Both the position numbers and the translations under genes were made by a program. From Suillus spraguei (Eukaryota; Basidiomycota; Agaricomycetes; Boletales; Suillaceae), in NCBI GenBank assembly GCA_016800925.1, contig JABCPU010000134.1:97691-161690 (forward strand): a stretch of DNA of 64,000 bases. The letters are read 5' to 3'. Numbering within the stretch: position 1 is the first letter of the stretch; every line of letters starts with the position of its first letter. Positions 10,904-21,742 of the stretch are shown piece after piece. The notes below the pieces were generated by a model. It did not search any database. It saw nothing but the letters and a program-made list of their open reading frames with translations, and was not told where the DNA came from.

Positions 10904-12518
10904 CAGTGGCTCAAAAAACTGTCGCATGTTTTGACATTTTTCACTATCTATGATATTGTGTGAGAATGAACAAATTCCTCAAGGACATACTTATACCACA
11001 TTGTAGTATGGCTTCAGGGCTTTTATTTGAGCCCTACACCGTGGGAATCGCGGAGATATGGTGGAGATATAAGGCTTATAAAATGATGACTCATGTGGAC
11101 AGTTTTTTGAGTGTATATTAAAACTATATAAATCATTATTTATGACACCATAAAAATCATGCCACTATTATATAAATTATAAAGTGGTGTCATTATGTTA
11201 TTTTATGACTATATCTAACTATATAAACCAGAATATCTCATGTATCATAGTCATAATCACCATGAAAGCCATCTCCTCTGCTCAAAGAGATAATATCCTC
11301 TCTCTGTCTTATGCTGGCCTCTCTGCTCGCCAAATTTCCTCTAGAACTGGAGTATGCAAGTCCACTGTGGCCAAGTTCATCAAAGAAAGCCACCCAGACA
11401 AGGAAAACTCTTGTGGAGGACGTCCATCCAAGCTTACCTCTACTGACAAAAGGGCTATTATCCAACATATCACTACAGGAAAGGCTGATAATGCTGTCCA
11501 AGCCACCCATTATATCAATTCCACCATCACTACCCCTGTCTCTTCACAAACTGTGAGGAATGTTCTCAAGGCAGCTCATCTCAAGGCAGTAACAAAGAAG
11601 AAAAAGCCTCTTCTCTCCATCAAACATAGGCAGAGAAGACTAGCCTTTGCCTTAGCTCATCAACACTGGACTGTAGAGGACTGGAAGCGTGTTATATGGT
11701 CAGATGAGACCAAAATCAATAGGATTGGGTCAGATGGGAAGGTGTATGTATGGAAAAAGAAGGGAGATGGCCTAACAGACAGAGAGGTTAATGGGACTGT
11801 CAAGTTTGGAGGAGGTTCTTTAATGGTATGGGGCTGTATGGGATGGAATGGTGTGGGAATGCTTGCTGAGGTTGAGGGGAAGATGAATGCTGAGCAGTAT
11901 GTGGACATTTTAAATGACCACTTGCTGCCTAGCTTGGCAGAATCAGGGATTGATGAAGAAGATATCATTTTCCAACAGGATAATGATCCCAAGCACACAT
12001 CCAGAAGAGCTAGGGAATGGTTTGAAGAACATAACATCAATGTTCTTGACTGGCCAGCACAGTCTCCTGATGTCAATGTCATTGAACATCTCTGGGGAAC
12101 ACTCAAGAAAAAGCTTCAAGCCTATGAAAACCCCCCTAAAGGAGTATGGGAGCTTTGGGAGAGAGTAGCAGTGGAATGGAGGAAGATCACAGCTGAGGAT
12201 TGCCAGAAATTAATTGAGAGTATGCCTAGAAGGATAGAGGCAGTAATTAAAGCCAAGGGAGGTCATACAAAATACTAGAATACCTGGTTATTACTGTAAA
12301 ATACTTGAGTCAAAAAACTGTCCGCATGAGTCACCATTTTGTGAGCCTTGTATCTCCACCATATCTCCACCGATTCCCACGGTGTAGGGCTCAAATGAAA
12401 GCCCTGAAGCCATACTACAATGTGGTATAAGCATGTTTTTGAGGCATTTGTTTGTTCTCACACAATATTATAGATAGTGAAAAATGCCAAAACATGCGGA
12501 CAGTTTTTTGAGCCACTG
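10904..12518 (+). mobile_element. Tc1/mariner element Tc-2, complete, nested in Tc-1
   Basis: 1615 bp from CAGTGGCTCAAAAAACTG to its complement, flanked by TA at 10902-10903 and 12519-12520. It lies in the opposite orientation to Tc-1. Near-identity between the copies implies recent activity. Confidence 0.95.
11262..12278 (+). CDS. Tc1-family DD34E transposase
   Basis: 338 residues, full length for the family and uninterrupted. The N-terminus holds two helix-turn-helix units separated by GGRPSK (GRPR-like, residues 52-57). The catalytic triad is D148 (WSDETK), D240 (QQDNDPKHT) and E275 (IEHLW), with exactly 34 residues between the last two. A glycine-rich box (GGGSLMVWGCMGW) lies at about 183-195. 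It would act in the nucleus on the roughly 213-bp terminal repeats. Start chosen at 11262; an in-frame ATG at 11184 would add 26 hydrophobic residues unlike the family. Compared with Tc-3 it has R54 (GGRPSK) but Arg in place of Gly at residue 307. It could be functional. Confidence 0.93.
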   Translation: MKAISSAQRDNILSLSYAGLSARQISSRTGVCKSTVAKFIKESHPDKENSCGGRPSKLTSTDKRAIIQHITTGKADNAVQATHYINSTITTPVSSQTVRNVLKAAHLKAVTKKKKPLLSIKHRQRRLAFALAHQHWTVEDWKRVIWSDETKINRIGSDGKVYVWKKKGDGLTDREVNGTVKFGGGSLMVWGCMGWNGVGMLAEVEGKMNAEQYVDILNDHLLPSLAESGIDEEDIIFQQDNDPKHTSRRAREWFEEHNINVLDWPAQSPDVNVIEHLWGTLKKKLQAYENPPKGVWELWERVAVEWRKITAEDCQKLIESMPRRIEAVIKAKGGHTKY

Positions 12519-13051
12519 TATCATAGATAGTGAAAAATGTCAAAACATGCGGACAGTTTTTTGAGCCACTGTATCTTCAGCTCCACACCTATGACTCCTT
12601 TTCGCACATGTGTGCTCTCATTGGTTCATATGCCTCTGACTCATTCATGAGCGTGTGTCCTCCTATTGGCTATCTGACTCCATACTTAATCTAGTGATAC
12701 TTATGTATTCACGCTCCGCTTCGATCTTCATATAAATATGCACAGATAGTCTTTGTACTTCTTTAACTTGAATCTACTTGATCTTCGACCCTGAACTTCC
12801 TTTCAATAAGCTTCAATAAGCTTATTGTCTATACTTCGACTTCTTAAAAGCTCATCGCTTCTAAGTCTATTCATCATCATAGAACCTGTCGCTGAGACGT
12901 GGTTGTGAGACAGCGCATCGCACCCACCTCCAACCTGACGCAATTAGTGCACTCCGCACTAGGAGACCAATATGCATGGGCTGCCACTCTTTATAGAGCA
13001 CCCATTGCAGACACCACTCAAGTTCTTTAGTGCCTGGCTAGGTCGCTAACA

Positions 13052-13539
13052 GCCATGCTATGGTACTCGCCCCGGAAACTGAACCAGAAGCCCTGGATGA
13101 GGCAAAAAATTAGTCCACGACCCTCCTGACTCCGTGCAGGATGAGGGTCGCATTGGCCCAACTTGTACAATGGAGCTATGACTCAACACTGTAACTCTTC
13201 CTGATCCGAACTCTCTGTGTCCATATGTCTCTCTTCCATCTTTCTCCAATATATCTGACTTTCCAGCCCTCATAGACTGTGGCTCCTCCAACTGCTTCAT
13301 AGACACTGATTTTGTCCAAAAACATAAAATCCCTACCTATCAGATTCCTCCGCTTCCACTCCGTTTGTTTGATGGTACCTGCAATAACAATATTTTCAAA
13401 GCCATGAACTTGTCCATCTGATTCTCATCCGGTGTAGTCACCTCCAATACATTCTAGATTACCCCTTTGGGTTCCTCATGTTATATCATTCTTGGATATA
13501 GCTGGCTCACCTCATACAATCCATTGATTGACTGGGTAT
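13052..13539 (+). pseudogene. G2 Gag tail and aspartic protease
   Basis: It resumes after V2. The segment around 13255-13300 encodes ALIDCGSSNCFID, a retropepsin active site with D-C-G in place of the usual D-S/T-G. It is followed by the second conserved block (ILGYSWLTSYNP) at about 13490-13525. The protease would mature Gag-Pol. At least one in-frame stop (TGA near 13420) and a frameshift interrupt it, and solo LTR Z2 splits it after GGTAT at 13535-13539. Confidence 0.75.
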
Positions 13540-14155
13540 TGTTACAAACTGGGATCGCGTCACCAGTGACAGTGAAAAGACACAGCCAGTCTGCTGGGAA
13601 GTTTTACTATGTTCAAAAGAGAACGAGGACAAGGAGTACACAGAGGGTTCTGAGTATAAATTCAAGTCTAAGAGTAATGACTCAAAGATGATCAAGAATA
13701 ATGACTAAGGCTAAGGAGTGCTTAGACTTAGAAATGATTCAGACAACTTAGGTTGGAGACCTAAGCAAAGGAGATTTCAGGTAAAACCCAGTAAGATTAA
13801 AGTAAGGAATCTACTACAAGTACACTGTGCTTATATAGGTATATATGTACGCACAGACCAGGTAACCATGAGAGTATAACTGCATATCCTAATAAGGAAG
13901 GCATGTATCATACAGGCATATTGAGATGCATGAGTCAGAGATAAGGACACGTGTTTAGCATACATGTATGCTAAACCAGCTGAGTCCAAGAACAGAGTCA
14001 TGGGGAGTCAGTATATCACATGATATGACATAGTGGTTGAGTCATGTAGTTATGTGATGCCTGATGGAGGTGGAAGTGTCCGAGTGATAGGCTCCATATC
14101 ACATGATATGCAAGGAAGAAAGGGAAAATGAATAGGGGCACGTACAACTGTAACA
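13540..14155 (-). mobile_element. Solo LTR family Z (Z2, long variant)
   Basis: 616 bp, TGTTACAAACTGG to ACTGTAACA, with a perfect duplication GGTAT (13535-13539 and 14156-14160). It is about 140 bp longer than Z1 and Z4 and shares this long form with Z3. Confidence 0.9.
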
Positions 14156-14160
14156 GGTAT

Positions 14161-14904
14161 TGGGCAGCATCAAGTTCCGAACGACTGTACAGGGAATGCC
14201 ATCGAACCCATCCACATCATTGCTGCCTCTGGACACTCCATCAGTGGCAGAAATTCCCCATCCGACACCCCCGCTACCTCCGGATATTCCATCCAAGGTA
14301 AAAACCTTCCCTCCGACATCTCCGTTGCCTCCAGGCATTCCATCCATGGTAGAGACTCCTCCTCTGACCAAATCTGAACCCTCTGCTGGTACCTCAGTCC
14401 CTAACATATCCCTGATAAATGCAGTGGCTTTTTGCTGTGCCTGCAAGTTAGAAGGATCTACTCAGTTCAGCGTCTATCTCCGTCCCTCTGGAGTTAATCT
14501 CCAATCCACATCTGTACCATCCAAGCCTCCAGACCTCTCCAGAATCCCTCCCAAATACCACGAGTTTGCGGATGTCTTTGACAAAGGCAAAGCTGGGCAG
14601 CTTTCTCCTCACCAAGCCTATGGTCTCAAAATCGAGATAGAGGAAGGAGCTAGTCCACCTCTCGGCACCATATATTCTCTCTCTCTGGTCGAGCTTGAAG
14701 CCCTCTGGAAGTTCCTTGATGAAAACATCTCATCTGGACTCCTCCGATCCTCGTCTTCTCCTCATGAAGCCCCTGTTCTATTTGTCAAAAAGATGGATGG
14801 CTCCCTACACCTTTGTGTGGATTTCTGTGGCCTCAACCAGATTACCAAAAAAAAACTGTTATCCATTACCCCTCATTGCTGACCTCCTAGACTCTCCAAG
14901 CCAT
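14161..14904 (+). pseudogene. G2 reverse transcriptase, N-terminal part
   Basis: One open frame covers the protease-RT linker (Pro/Thr/Ser-rich) and the start of RT: IPPKYHEFADVFDK, SSPHEAPVLFVKK, LHLCVDFCGLN. These are the connection and fingers motifs of Ty3/Gypsy RT. Frame is lost at the homopolymer A run near 14850, shortly before solo LTR Y2 interrupts at 14905. Confidence 0.85.
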
Positions 14905-15817
14905 TGTAAAGATACAACCTAACCTGGACTGTAGATAAACTACCTCCTAAGTTAGTATGTGTGGTCTTGCGCTCCTTCTAGTCTGCTTCACTTGCGAAAC
15001 AAGAGTGTTCGACCTTAAAGTGGGATGCCTGTTAGTATAGTTAAATCCAAGTCAAACCAGTGAGCTAAAGTAGTGTCGTAGTCAGCGGTACTAGCATCGT
15101 TGAAACAAAGTCAGTAACAGTAGTGTCAAGCGAGCGGCAATGAGCAACAATATCAGCGGTTAAAGTTGCAAGTGGTGCAAAGAAACAGTAAAGAAGGCTG
15201 CGGTACTTTCAGTGGTACAGTAGCGGTGCATGAGAAGTTCAGTCAGAATAGCAATCAAGAGTCCAGCAGTATGCCAGCGGTAACGGTGAAAGAGTGTGAT
15301 CGATTAATAAGTGGTAAAGAACTTTAAAGACTAAGTCCACTACTGGGTAAATCCAGAGCTAGACAATAATCCTGACCTATAGTACATGCAATGGGGTAAA
15401 ATAAGGTACTGTATTGTGTGGGGTACGTGGTGCTTATATCCTAAATCATATGTATTTGGAATGCTCTAGGCGAGATCAGTAGCGCTCAAGTACAGTAACC
15501 ACCATATGTAAACATAGCGCGAGGCAGCTGCAGCACGAGGTGACATGTAATAAGACTTGCCATGGAATCAGTGATAACGAACATAAAACAAACAATGCAC
15601 CAAATGGAGCTATGTGGACGCGGCAAGGACATGGGAGGGCATCAGTACGTGGAATGTGGTGTATTAGTCAGGACGATGTGCAGTAAGCATGGGATACCGC
15701 CGGCAATGCTAAAGGGGTAAGACAGCCATGGACGAGTGGTAACTCCTATAGATGTGAGACAAGTGCTACATAAAAGGTAGGGTTTCGAGGCCAGTGCCAA
15801 TAAATATGTTCGTTACA
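14905..15817. mobile_element. Solo LTR family Y (Y2)
   Basis: 913 bp, TGTAAAGATACAACC to TATGTTCGTTACA, with a perfect 4-bp duplication CCAT (14901-14904 and 15818-15821) in the RT coding sequence. Confidence 0.9.
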
Positions 15818-17661
15818 CCATGCTAAAGTTTACACCAAAATTGATCTCCGTTCCGCTTACCATCTCATCCGGATAGCGGAAGGAGATGAGTGGAAGACTT
15901 CCTTTCATATGTGCTATGGCTCCTATGAATGGTTGGTAATGCCAGAAGGCCTTACAAATGCTCCAATGGCTTTGCAATGCTTTGTTAATAGCATGTTTGC
16001 CGATATGCTGGATATATGTGTTATTGTGTATCTGGATGACATCCTTATCTATTCCAAAGACCTTGCAAGTCATAGGAAACACGTCCGAGAAGTACTATGC
16101 CGCCTCCGTAAACATCGACTCTATGCTAAACCTGAGAAATGCGAATTCCACTCATCCTCTGTCAAGTATCTTGGTTACCTGCTATCTCCAGATGGCTTTA
16201 CAATGTTATACGAGAAGATCTAGTCTATTGTCAACTGGCTGGAACCTCAGAAGATCAAGGACATCCGATCCTTCCTTGGGTTCACTAATTTCTATTGTCG
16301 ATTCATCTTCAACTACTCAGATATCATAGTTCCCCTCACTTGGCTTACATGCAAGGGAGTTCCTTGGAACTTTTCTGAGGACTGTCGGAAATCCTTTGAA
16401 GCACTCAAGAAAGCCTTCACTTCCACTCCGGTACTTACCCACTGGATTCCAGATGTTCCTATGGTTGTGGAAACCGATGCCTCTGACTATGCCATTGCCG
16501 GAATACTTTCCATTGTATGTCTGAACTCAGAGCTTCATCCAGTTGCCTATTACTCCCATACTCTGTCCACTCCAGAACTCAATTATGACACCCACAACAA
16601 GGAACTCCTAGCCATCCACGAAGCTTTCCAGACCTGGCGATATTACCTAGCACCGTCAGGCTCACTGGTCTGAATTCCTCCATCAGTTCAATCTCATCAT
16701 CCCTTTCCATCCCGGAAAACTCGGAGCCAAACTGGATTCCCTTACTAGACGTTGGGATGTCTATCCCAAAGAGGGGGATAAGGACTATGCTCAAGTCAAT
16801 CCTCATAATTTCCGCCCAGTATTCACCTCTGAACAGTTAGCTTTGTCCCTATGAGCCACAACCCTAGCACCTCTAGTTCTTAGAGCAGCTGTTCTTATGG
16901 ATACAGAAAACCTTTGGAAAGACATCCTGACTGCACTTCCCAATGACCCTATTGCACGGACGCATCTTCTGGTACCTTCGGATCCGAGATGGACAGTAGA
17001 TGATAGTGGATTCCTTTGCTGTGACAACTGTATCTACATTCTGGAAGCTAATGACTTATGACTACGCATCCTCCATAACTGCCATGATCACCCCCTATCC
17101 GGACATTTTGGACAGAGTTGTACCCTCGAGCTCGTCCGATGCGACTACACCTGGCCCAGAATACATACTTATGTGAAAGATTATGTCAGGTCCTGTACTT
17201 CCTGTGCCCGAGCCAAAGTTCTGAGGCACAAGCCATATGGATGACTCAAGCAACTCCCTGTTCCAGAGAAACCATGGAATTCCATCTCTATGTATTTCAT
17301 TGAGCAACTTCCGGGACTCATCCAGCTATACAGCTATCCTCATTATTATAGATCACCTATCTAAACAAGCCATATTTGTTCCGACTCATGACACCATCGC
17401 CTCACCGGATCTCACCCGCCTTTTCCTCCTGCACATATTCTCCAAGCATGGTGTTCCATCCCATGTAACCTCGGATCAGGGAACAGAGTTCATATCCCAC
17501 TTTTTCCGGTCCTTAGGAGAAGCGTTAGACATGGTCCTACACTTCACGTCTGGATATCATCCAGAAGGGGATGGACAAACTGAACATGCCAACCAAATGC
17601 TGGAACAGTACCTCCGGATCTATTGCAACTATCAGCAGGACAACTGGTACGAGCTACTGCC
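15818..17661 (+). pseudogene. G2 reverse transcriptase, RNase H and integrase
   Basis: RT resumes with KIDLRSAYHLIRI. The polymerase box YLDD is near 16030-16041, then YAKPEKCEFH and the thumb. RNase H starts with VVETDASDYAIAG at about 16465. A stop at 16671-16673 marks a deletion of part of RNase H. The integrase HHCC region (HDHPLSGHF, CTSCARAK) lies at about 17080-17215. The core has IDHLSKQ, SDQGTEF and DGQTEHANQ, the D-D-E set. Several TGA/TAG stops and a frameshift near 17240-17300 disable it. It ends at 17661 where G1 copy b begins (TGTTACAGTTG). Confidence 0.85.
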
Positions 17662-18508
17662 TGTTACAGTTGTATGTACCCCTATTCATTCTTCATTTAC
17701 TTACATCATTTCTTTTGCTCTTGTTTGATTTATCATATGCATATGCTTTGTCAAGAGGAGCCCTCTAACAGAAGACAAGCCCTAACGGACAGCAAGACAG
17801 TGCGTGTAGGCACCAAGAAAGCACACTCATCCCTGATGAATTTTCATCATGACTATGACTTCAATGAAAAAAGAATTTGAATTCAAGATTGGTTTTCCAA
17901 CCGCTTTTGATGGAGATTGTGACAACTCCACTGAGTTTAGTTTATCATGCAATGCGTACCTCAATATCAACGAGAGGCTCTACACCACCGACAAACAGAA
18001 GATCATCTTCATAACATCGTTTATGACTGAGAATAATGCCAAGAGCTGGAAACAGAAATTCCTTGCTCACGCTCAGAGTAGGGATTCAGCTGGAACATTG
18101 GTAGGCTATGGAGATATGAAGACCTTCATGACAAGCTTCAATGAAGCGTTTGAGCCAGTAGATTCAATAGGCACAGCAATGATGAAACTCAGAGACCTCA
18201 AACAAGGAAGTGGCGATTTACAAACATACATTGCTAATTTTGAAACCCTTGCCACTAAGGCATGAGTAACAGAAGATAACATCAAAATCCAATTCTTCCA
18301 GGATGGCCTAAACTTAGGCATCCTTACAAAACTGTTCGCACCAGGAGATGTTCCTGACATTTATCGCAACATGGTCACACAATGTGTTAACATTGATAAC
18401 TCTCACCAATGTCTTAATGCACTTAGGACATGTCACAACCTGCAACAGAAGAAGAACTATAGAAATGCCCATTACACTCCTAGCCATGACCCTAATGCAA
18501 TGGTCATA

Positions 18509-20125
18509 CAGTGGCTCAAAAAACTGTCCGCATGTTTTGACATTTTTCACTATCTATGATATTGTGTGAGAATGAACAAATTCCTCAAGGACATACTTAT
18601 ACCACATTGTAGTATGGCTTCAGGGCTTTTATTTGAGCCCTACACCGTGGGAATCTGCGGAGATATGGTGGAGATATAAGGCTTATAAAATGATGACTCA
18701 TGTGGACAGTTTTTTGAGTGTATATTAAAACTATATAAATCATTATTTATGACACCATAAAAATCATGCCACTATTATATAAATTATAAAGTGGTGTCAT
18801 TATGTTATTTTATGACTATATCTAACTATATAAACCAGAATATCTCATGTATCATAGTCATAATCACCATGAAAGCCATCTCCTCTGCTCAAAGAGATAA
18901 TATCCTCTCTCTGTCTTATGCTGGCCTCTCTGCTCGCCAAATTTCCTCTAGAACTGGAGTATGCAAGTCCACTGTGGCCAAGTTCATCAAAGAAAGCCAC
19001 CCAGACAAGGAAAACTCTTGTGGAGGATGTCCATCCAAGCTTACCTCTACTGACAAAAGGGCTATTATCCAACATATCACTACAGGAAAGGCTGATAATG
19101 CTGTCCAAGCCACCCATTATATCAATTCCACCATCACTACCCCTGTCTCTTCACAAACTGTGAGGAATGTTCTCAAGGCAGCTCATCTCAAGGCAGTAAC
19201 AAAGAAGAAAAAGCCTCTTCTCTCCATCAAACATAGGCAGAGAAGACTAGCCTTTGCCTTAGCTCATCAACACTGGACTGTAGAGGACTGGAAGCGTGTT
19301 ATATGGTCAGATGAGACCAAAATCAATAGGATTGGGTCAGATGGGAAGGTGTATGTATGGAAAAAGAAGGGAGATGGCCTAACAGACAGAGAGGTTAATG
19401 GGACTGTCAAGTTTGGAGGAGGTTCTTTAATGGTATGGGGCTGTATGGGATGGAATGGTGTGGGAATGCTTGCTGAGGTTGAGGGGAAGATGAATGCTGA
19501 GCAGTATGTGGACATTTTAAATGACCACTTGCTGCCTAGCTTGGCAGAATCAGGGATTGATGAAGAAGATATCATTTTCCAACAGGATAATGATCCCAAG
19601 CACACATCCAGAAGAGCTAGGGAATGGTTTGAAGAACATAACATCAATGTTCTTGACTGGCCAGCACAGTCTCCTGATGTCAATGTCATTGAACATCTCT
19701 GGGGAACACTCAAGAAAAAGCTTCAAGCCTATGAAAACCCCCCTAAAGGAGTATGGGAGCTTTGGGAGAGAGTAGCAGTGGAATGGGGGAAGATCACAGC
19801 TGAGGATTGCCAGAAATTAATTGAGAGTATGCCTAGAAGGATAGAGGCAGTAATTAAAGCCAAGGGAGGTCATACAAAATACTAGAATACCTGGTTATTA
19901 CTGTAAAATACTTGAGTCAAAAAACTGTCCGCATGAGTCACCATTTTGTGAGCCTTGTATCTCCACCATATCTCCACCGATTCCCACGGTGTAGGGCTCA
20001 AATGAAAGCCCTGAAGCCATACTACAATGTGGTATAAGCATGTTTTTGAGGCATTTGTTTGTTCTCACACAATATTATAGATAGTGAAAAATGCCAAAAC
20101 ATGCGGACAGTTTTTTGAGCCACTG
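18509..20125 (+). mobile_element. Tc1/mariner element Tc-3, complete
   Basis: 1617 bp with both terminal repeats, nearly identical to Tc-2. Its right flank (TA and onward) is LTR V rather than gag, because it is part of the composite block. Confidence 0.93.
18869..19885 (+). CDS. Tc1-family DD34E transposase (Tc-3)
   Basis: 338 residues, uninterrupted, with D148, D240 and E275 and 34-residue D-E spacing as in Tc-2. It retains Gly307. Residue 54, the Arg of the GGRPSK hinge between the two helix-turn-helix units, is Cys here (cgt to tgt, a CpG transition). That motif contributes to DNA binding in Tc1 proteins, so this copy may bind its ends less well; this is inference. Start chosen by the same logic as Tc-2. 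Confidence 0.92.
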   Translation: MKAISSAQRDNILSLSYAGLSARQISSRTGVCKSTVAKFIKESHPDKENSCGGCPSKLTSTDKRAIIQHITTGKADNAVQATHYINSTITTPVSSQTVRNVLKAAHLKAVTKKKKPLLSIKHRQRRLAFALAHQHWTVEDWKRVIWSDETKINRIGSDGKVYVWKKKGDGLTDREVNGTVKFGGGSLMVWGCMGWNGVGMLAEVEGKMNAEQYVDILNDHLLPSLAESGIDEEDIIFQQDNDPKHTSRRAREWFEEHNINVLDWPAQSPDVNVIEHLWGTLKKKLQAYENPPKGVWELWERVAVEWGKITAEDCQKLIESMPRRIEAVIKAKGGHTKY

Positions 20126-20127
20126 TA

Positions 20128-20410
20128 TACAGGGTACAAGCAATGAGGCAATGCACGAGTCAAGAAGGAAAATGCAAAGGAAAAGATAAAAGGAAATATG
20201 ACACCAATCATAGTCCAAGAACCAAAGGGTAGCGCGTGTTGAAGCACAAGGAGAGGGGTGAGGTGCAAAGAGTGCGCATGAAGCGTGAGATGCAGGAGTG
20301 GGCGCGAAGTGCACGAGGGGTAAGCACTTAGCGATGACGATGAAGGAGGCAGGCATAGGCGAGGTAAGGTGTGACAAGGGCGAGCCAGATGAGGCAGCGG
20401 AGAATGAGTT
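20128..20410 (-). repeat. Captured LTR V segment
   Basis: By eye this is identical to the reverse complement of 9061-9340, the LTR V sequence directly beside Tc-1, including the same junction at the TA. The sequence lies beside the 3' end of the transposase gene in both places. Confidence 0.85.
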
Positions 20411-20659
20411 GAGCCTTGTATCTCCACCATATCTCCACCGATTCCCACGGTGTAGGGCTCAAATGAAAGCCCTGAAGCCATACTACAATGTGGTATAAGC
20501 ATGTTTTTGAGGCATTTGTTTGTTCTCACACAATATTATAGATAGTGAAAAATGCCAAAACATGCGGACAGTTTTTTGAGCCACTGTAGATCGTATCTCT
20601 GATCAAGAATGATCTGAATGTATGAAGAAAGGACTATGCTTTGGATGCAGAAAGTCCGG

Positions 20660-21614
20660 TGTAAAGATACAATCTAGCCTGGGCTGTAGATAAACCACGG
20701 CCTAAGCTAGTATGTGAGTCTTGTGCTCTACCTAGTCTGCTTCACTTGCGAAGGCAAGAACATTTGACCCTAAAGGGAATGCTAAGTTAGCATAGTTCGA
20801 TATTGCCCAACCTGTGGTGCGAGAATGCCGTCGGAGGTAGCGAGATGCTAACGGTAATACTCTGGTCCGTGGGAAACTAGCGGTAAAACTAGCGGTAAGC
20901 GTGGGAATGCGGTAGACAAGCGGTAGCATGAATGGTAAAACTGCGGTAGTACGAGCAGTAAAACTGTGGTAGTACGAGCAGTAAAACTGCGGTAGTATGA
21001 GCGGTAAAACTGCGGTAAGCATGGGAACTTCTGCAGTAAAACAAGCAGTAGTGTAGCGATAAAGCGTGAGAAAGTGGTAGCGCTAGTGGTGAAGCACGGG
21101 AAAGCAATTCTTAAGGAAACAGTGACTTCAGTAAAGGACTTTATTTTGTAGTGACAGTAGTGGTGACTATTCCTAAGTACCGTGTGTACTATAGGAGGGA
21201 AGCAAGGAAAGAGTACAGGTACCTAGGAATTTTATACTAAGGAATAGCTACGGAAAAAGAAGGGATAGGATTAACACGCAGCAGACATGTAATAAGACTG
21301 CACTACAGTTTACAAAACATCACGTACCGGTGAGACTGGATGGACATAGGACGGACAGTAAATCTTGCTTGAGGATGCCAAATGGGTTCGCGGAGATTGC
21401 CAAAGATCACTGCTTCACGGGAAAGTTGCCGTAGTACAGCCGCTAAGCTGCAATGAGGCTTCTGGAGTGCGGAACAATACCGTCAGATAGGGGTAACATA
21501 TGGTAAAGTGTCATGGCAAGGGACGGTGAAGCCGAAAGGTAAGGATAATGATAGCTGTGTGACACCTATATGAAAATGTGCCATTTCAAGCACAGCGTGA
21601 GTTTGTTCGTCACA
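20660..21614. mobile_element. Solo LTR family Y (Y3)
   Basis: 955 bp, TGTAAAGATACAATC to GTTCGTCACA, with a perfect 4-bp duplication CCGG (20656-20659 and 21615-21618), inside the gag zinc knuckle. Confidence 0.9.
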
Positions 21615-21742
21615 CCGGACATCGCTTCAGCAGTTGTCCTGAAAGAAAGAAGAAAACCCCGGTTTGAGAGGCCAAAATCAAGGAACTTCCTAATGAAGAC
21701 GATGATGAAGACACCATATGCAGGTTGACTCAGGATTTTTAG

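Larger units (their letters stand above)
9343..12571 (-). mobile_element. Tc1/mariner element Tc-1 (split by Tc-2)
   Basis: Ends are CAGTGGCTCAAAAAACTG and its complement, with TA at 9341-9342 and 12572-12573. The element has terminal repeats of about 213 bp and one transposase on the minus strand. Tc-2 is inserted at a TA in its right terminal repeat (10902-10903); the last 51 bp of Tc-1 resume at 12521. Without Tc-2 and one TA copy it is 1612 bp. Confidence 0.95.
8974..13051. mobile_element. Solo LTR family V (V2) containing two Tc1 elements
   Basis: Left part 8974-9342 and right part 12574-13051 make one V LTR of about 850 bp. Flanking 5-mers are GCCGT (8969-8973) and GCCAT (13052-13056), a target duplication with one CpG transition. 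The long plus-strand frame running out of gag through 9400 is only LTR and transposon-end sequence. Confidence 0.85.
3006..17661 (+). mobile_element. Ty3/Gypsy element G2 copy a, heavily nested
   Basis: Order on the plus strand: 5' LTR X (3006-6939 with insertions), primer site, leader with solo LTR V1, gag, zinc knuckle split by V2, aspartic protease, solo LTR Z2, RT start, solo LTR Y2, RT/RNase H, and integrase up to 17661, where G1 copy b is inserted. No 3' LTR was found, so the end is lost. The intact parts, added together, are close to a normal Gypsy pol. Many frames are closed, several by TGA where the family has Arg. Confidence 0.85.
18509..20586 (+). mobile_element. Composite Tc1 insertion carrying captured LTR DNA
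   Basis: The whole 2078-bp block is bounded by Tc1 outer ends and TA on both sides (18507-18508 and 20587-20588) in G1 gag. It comprises a full element (18509-20125), TA, about 280 bp of LTR V sequence, and a 176-bp partial Tc1 terminal repeat (20411-20586) ending in a proper outer end. It therefore behaves as one transposed unit. Confidence 0.85.
17849..21742 (+). pseudogene. G1 Gag (copy b), split by Tc1 and LTR Y3
   Basis: Capsid-like protein matching copy c. Exonic pieces are 17849-18506, 20589-20659 and 21615-21742. The first part holds KIGFPTAFDGDCDN and the Retrotrans_gag core. A TGA at 18263-18265 breaks it where copy c has sense codons. After the composite Tc1 comes CFGCRKSGHRFSSC, a CCHC zinc knuckle which Y3 cuts between the second Cys and the His (after CCGG). 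The frame ends TTTTT-TAG at 21736-21742, with pol one frame back. It would bind element RNA. Confidence 0.8.

Noticed and set aside
20065..20529. 154-codon frame downstream of Tc-3
   Set aside because: Antisense composite of Tc1 ends and captured LTR V, not a gene.
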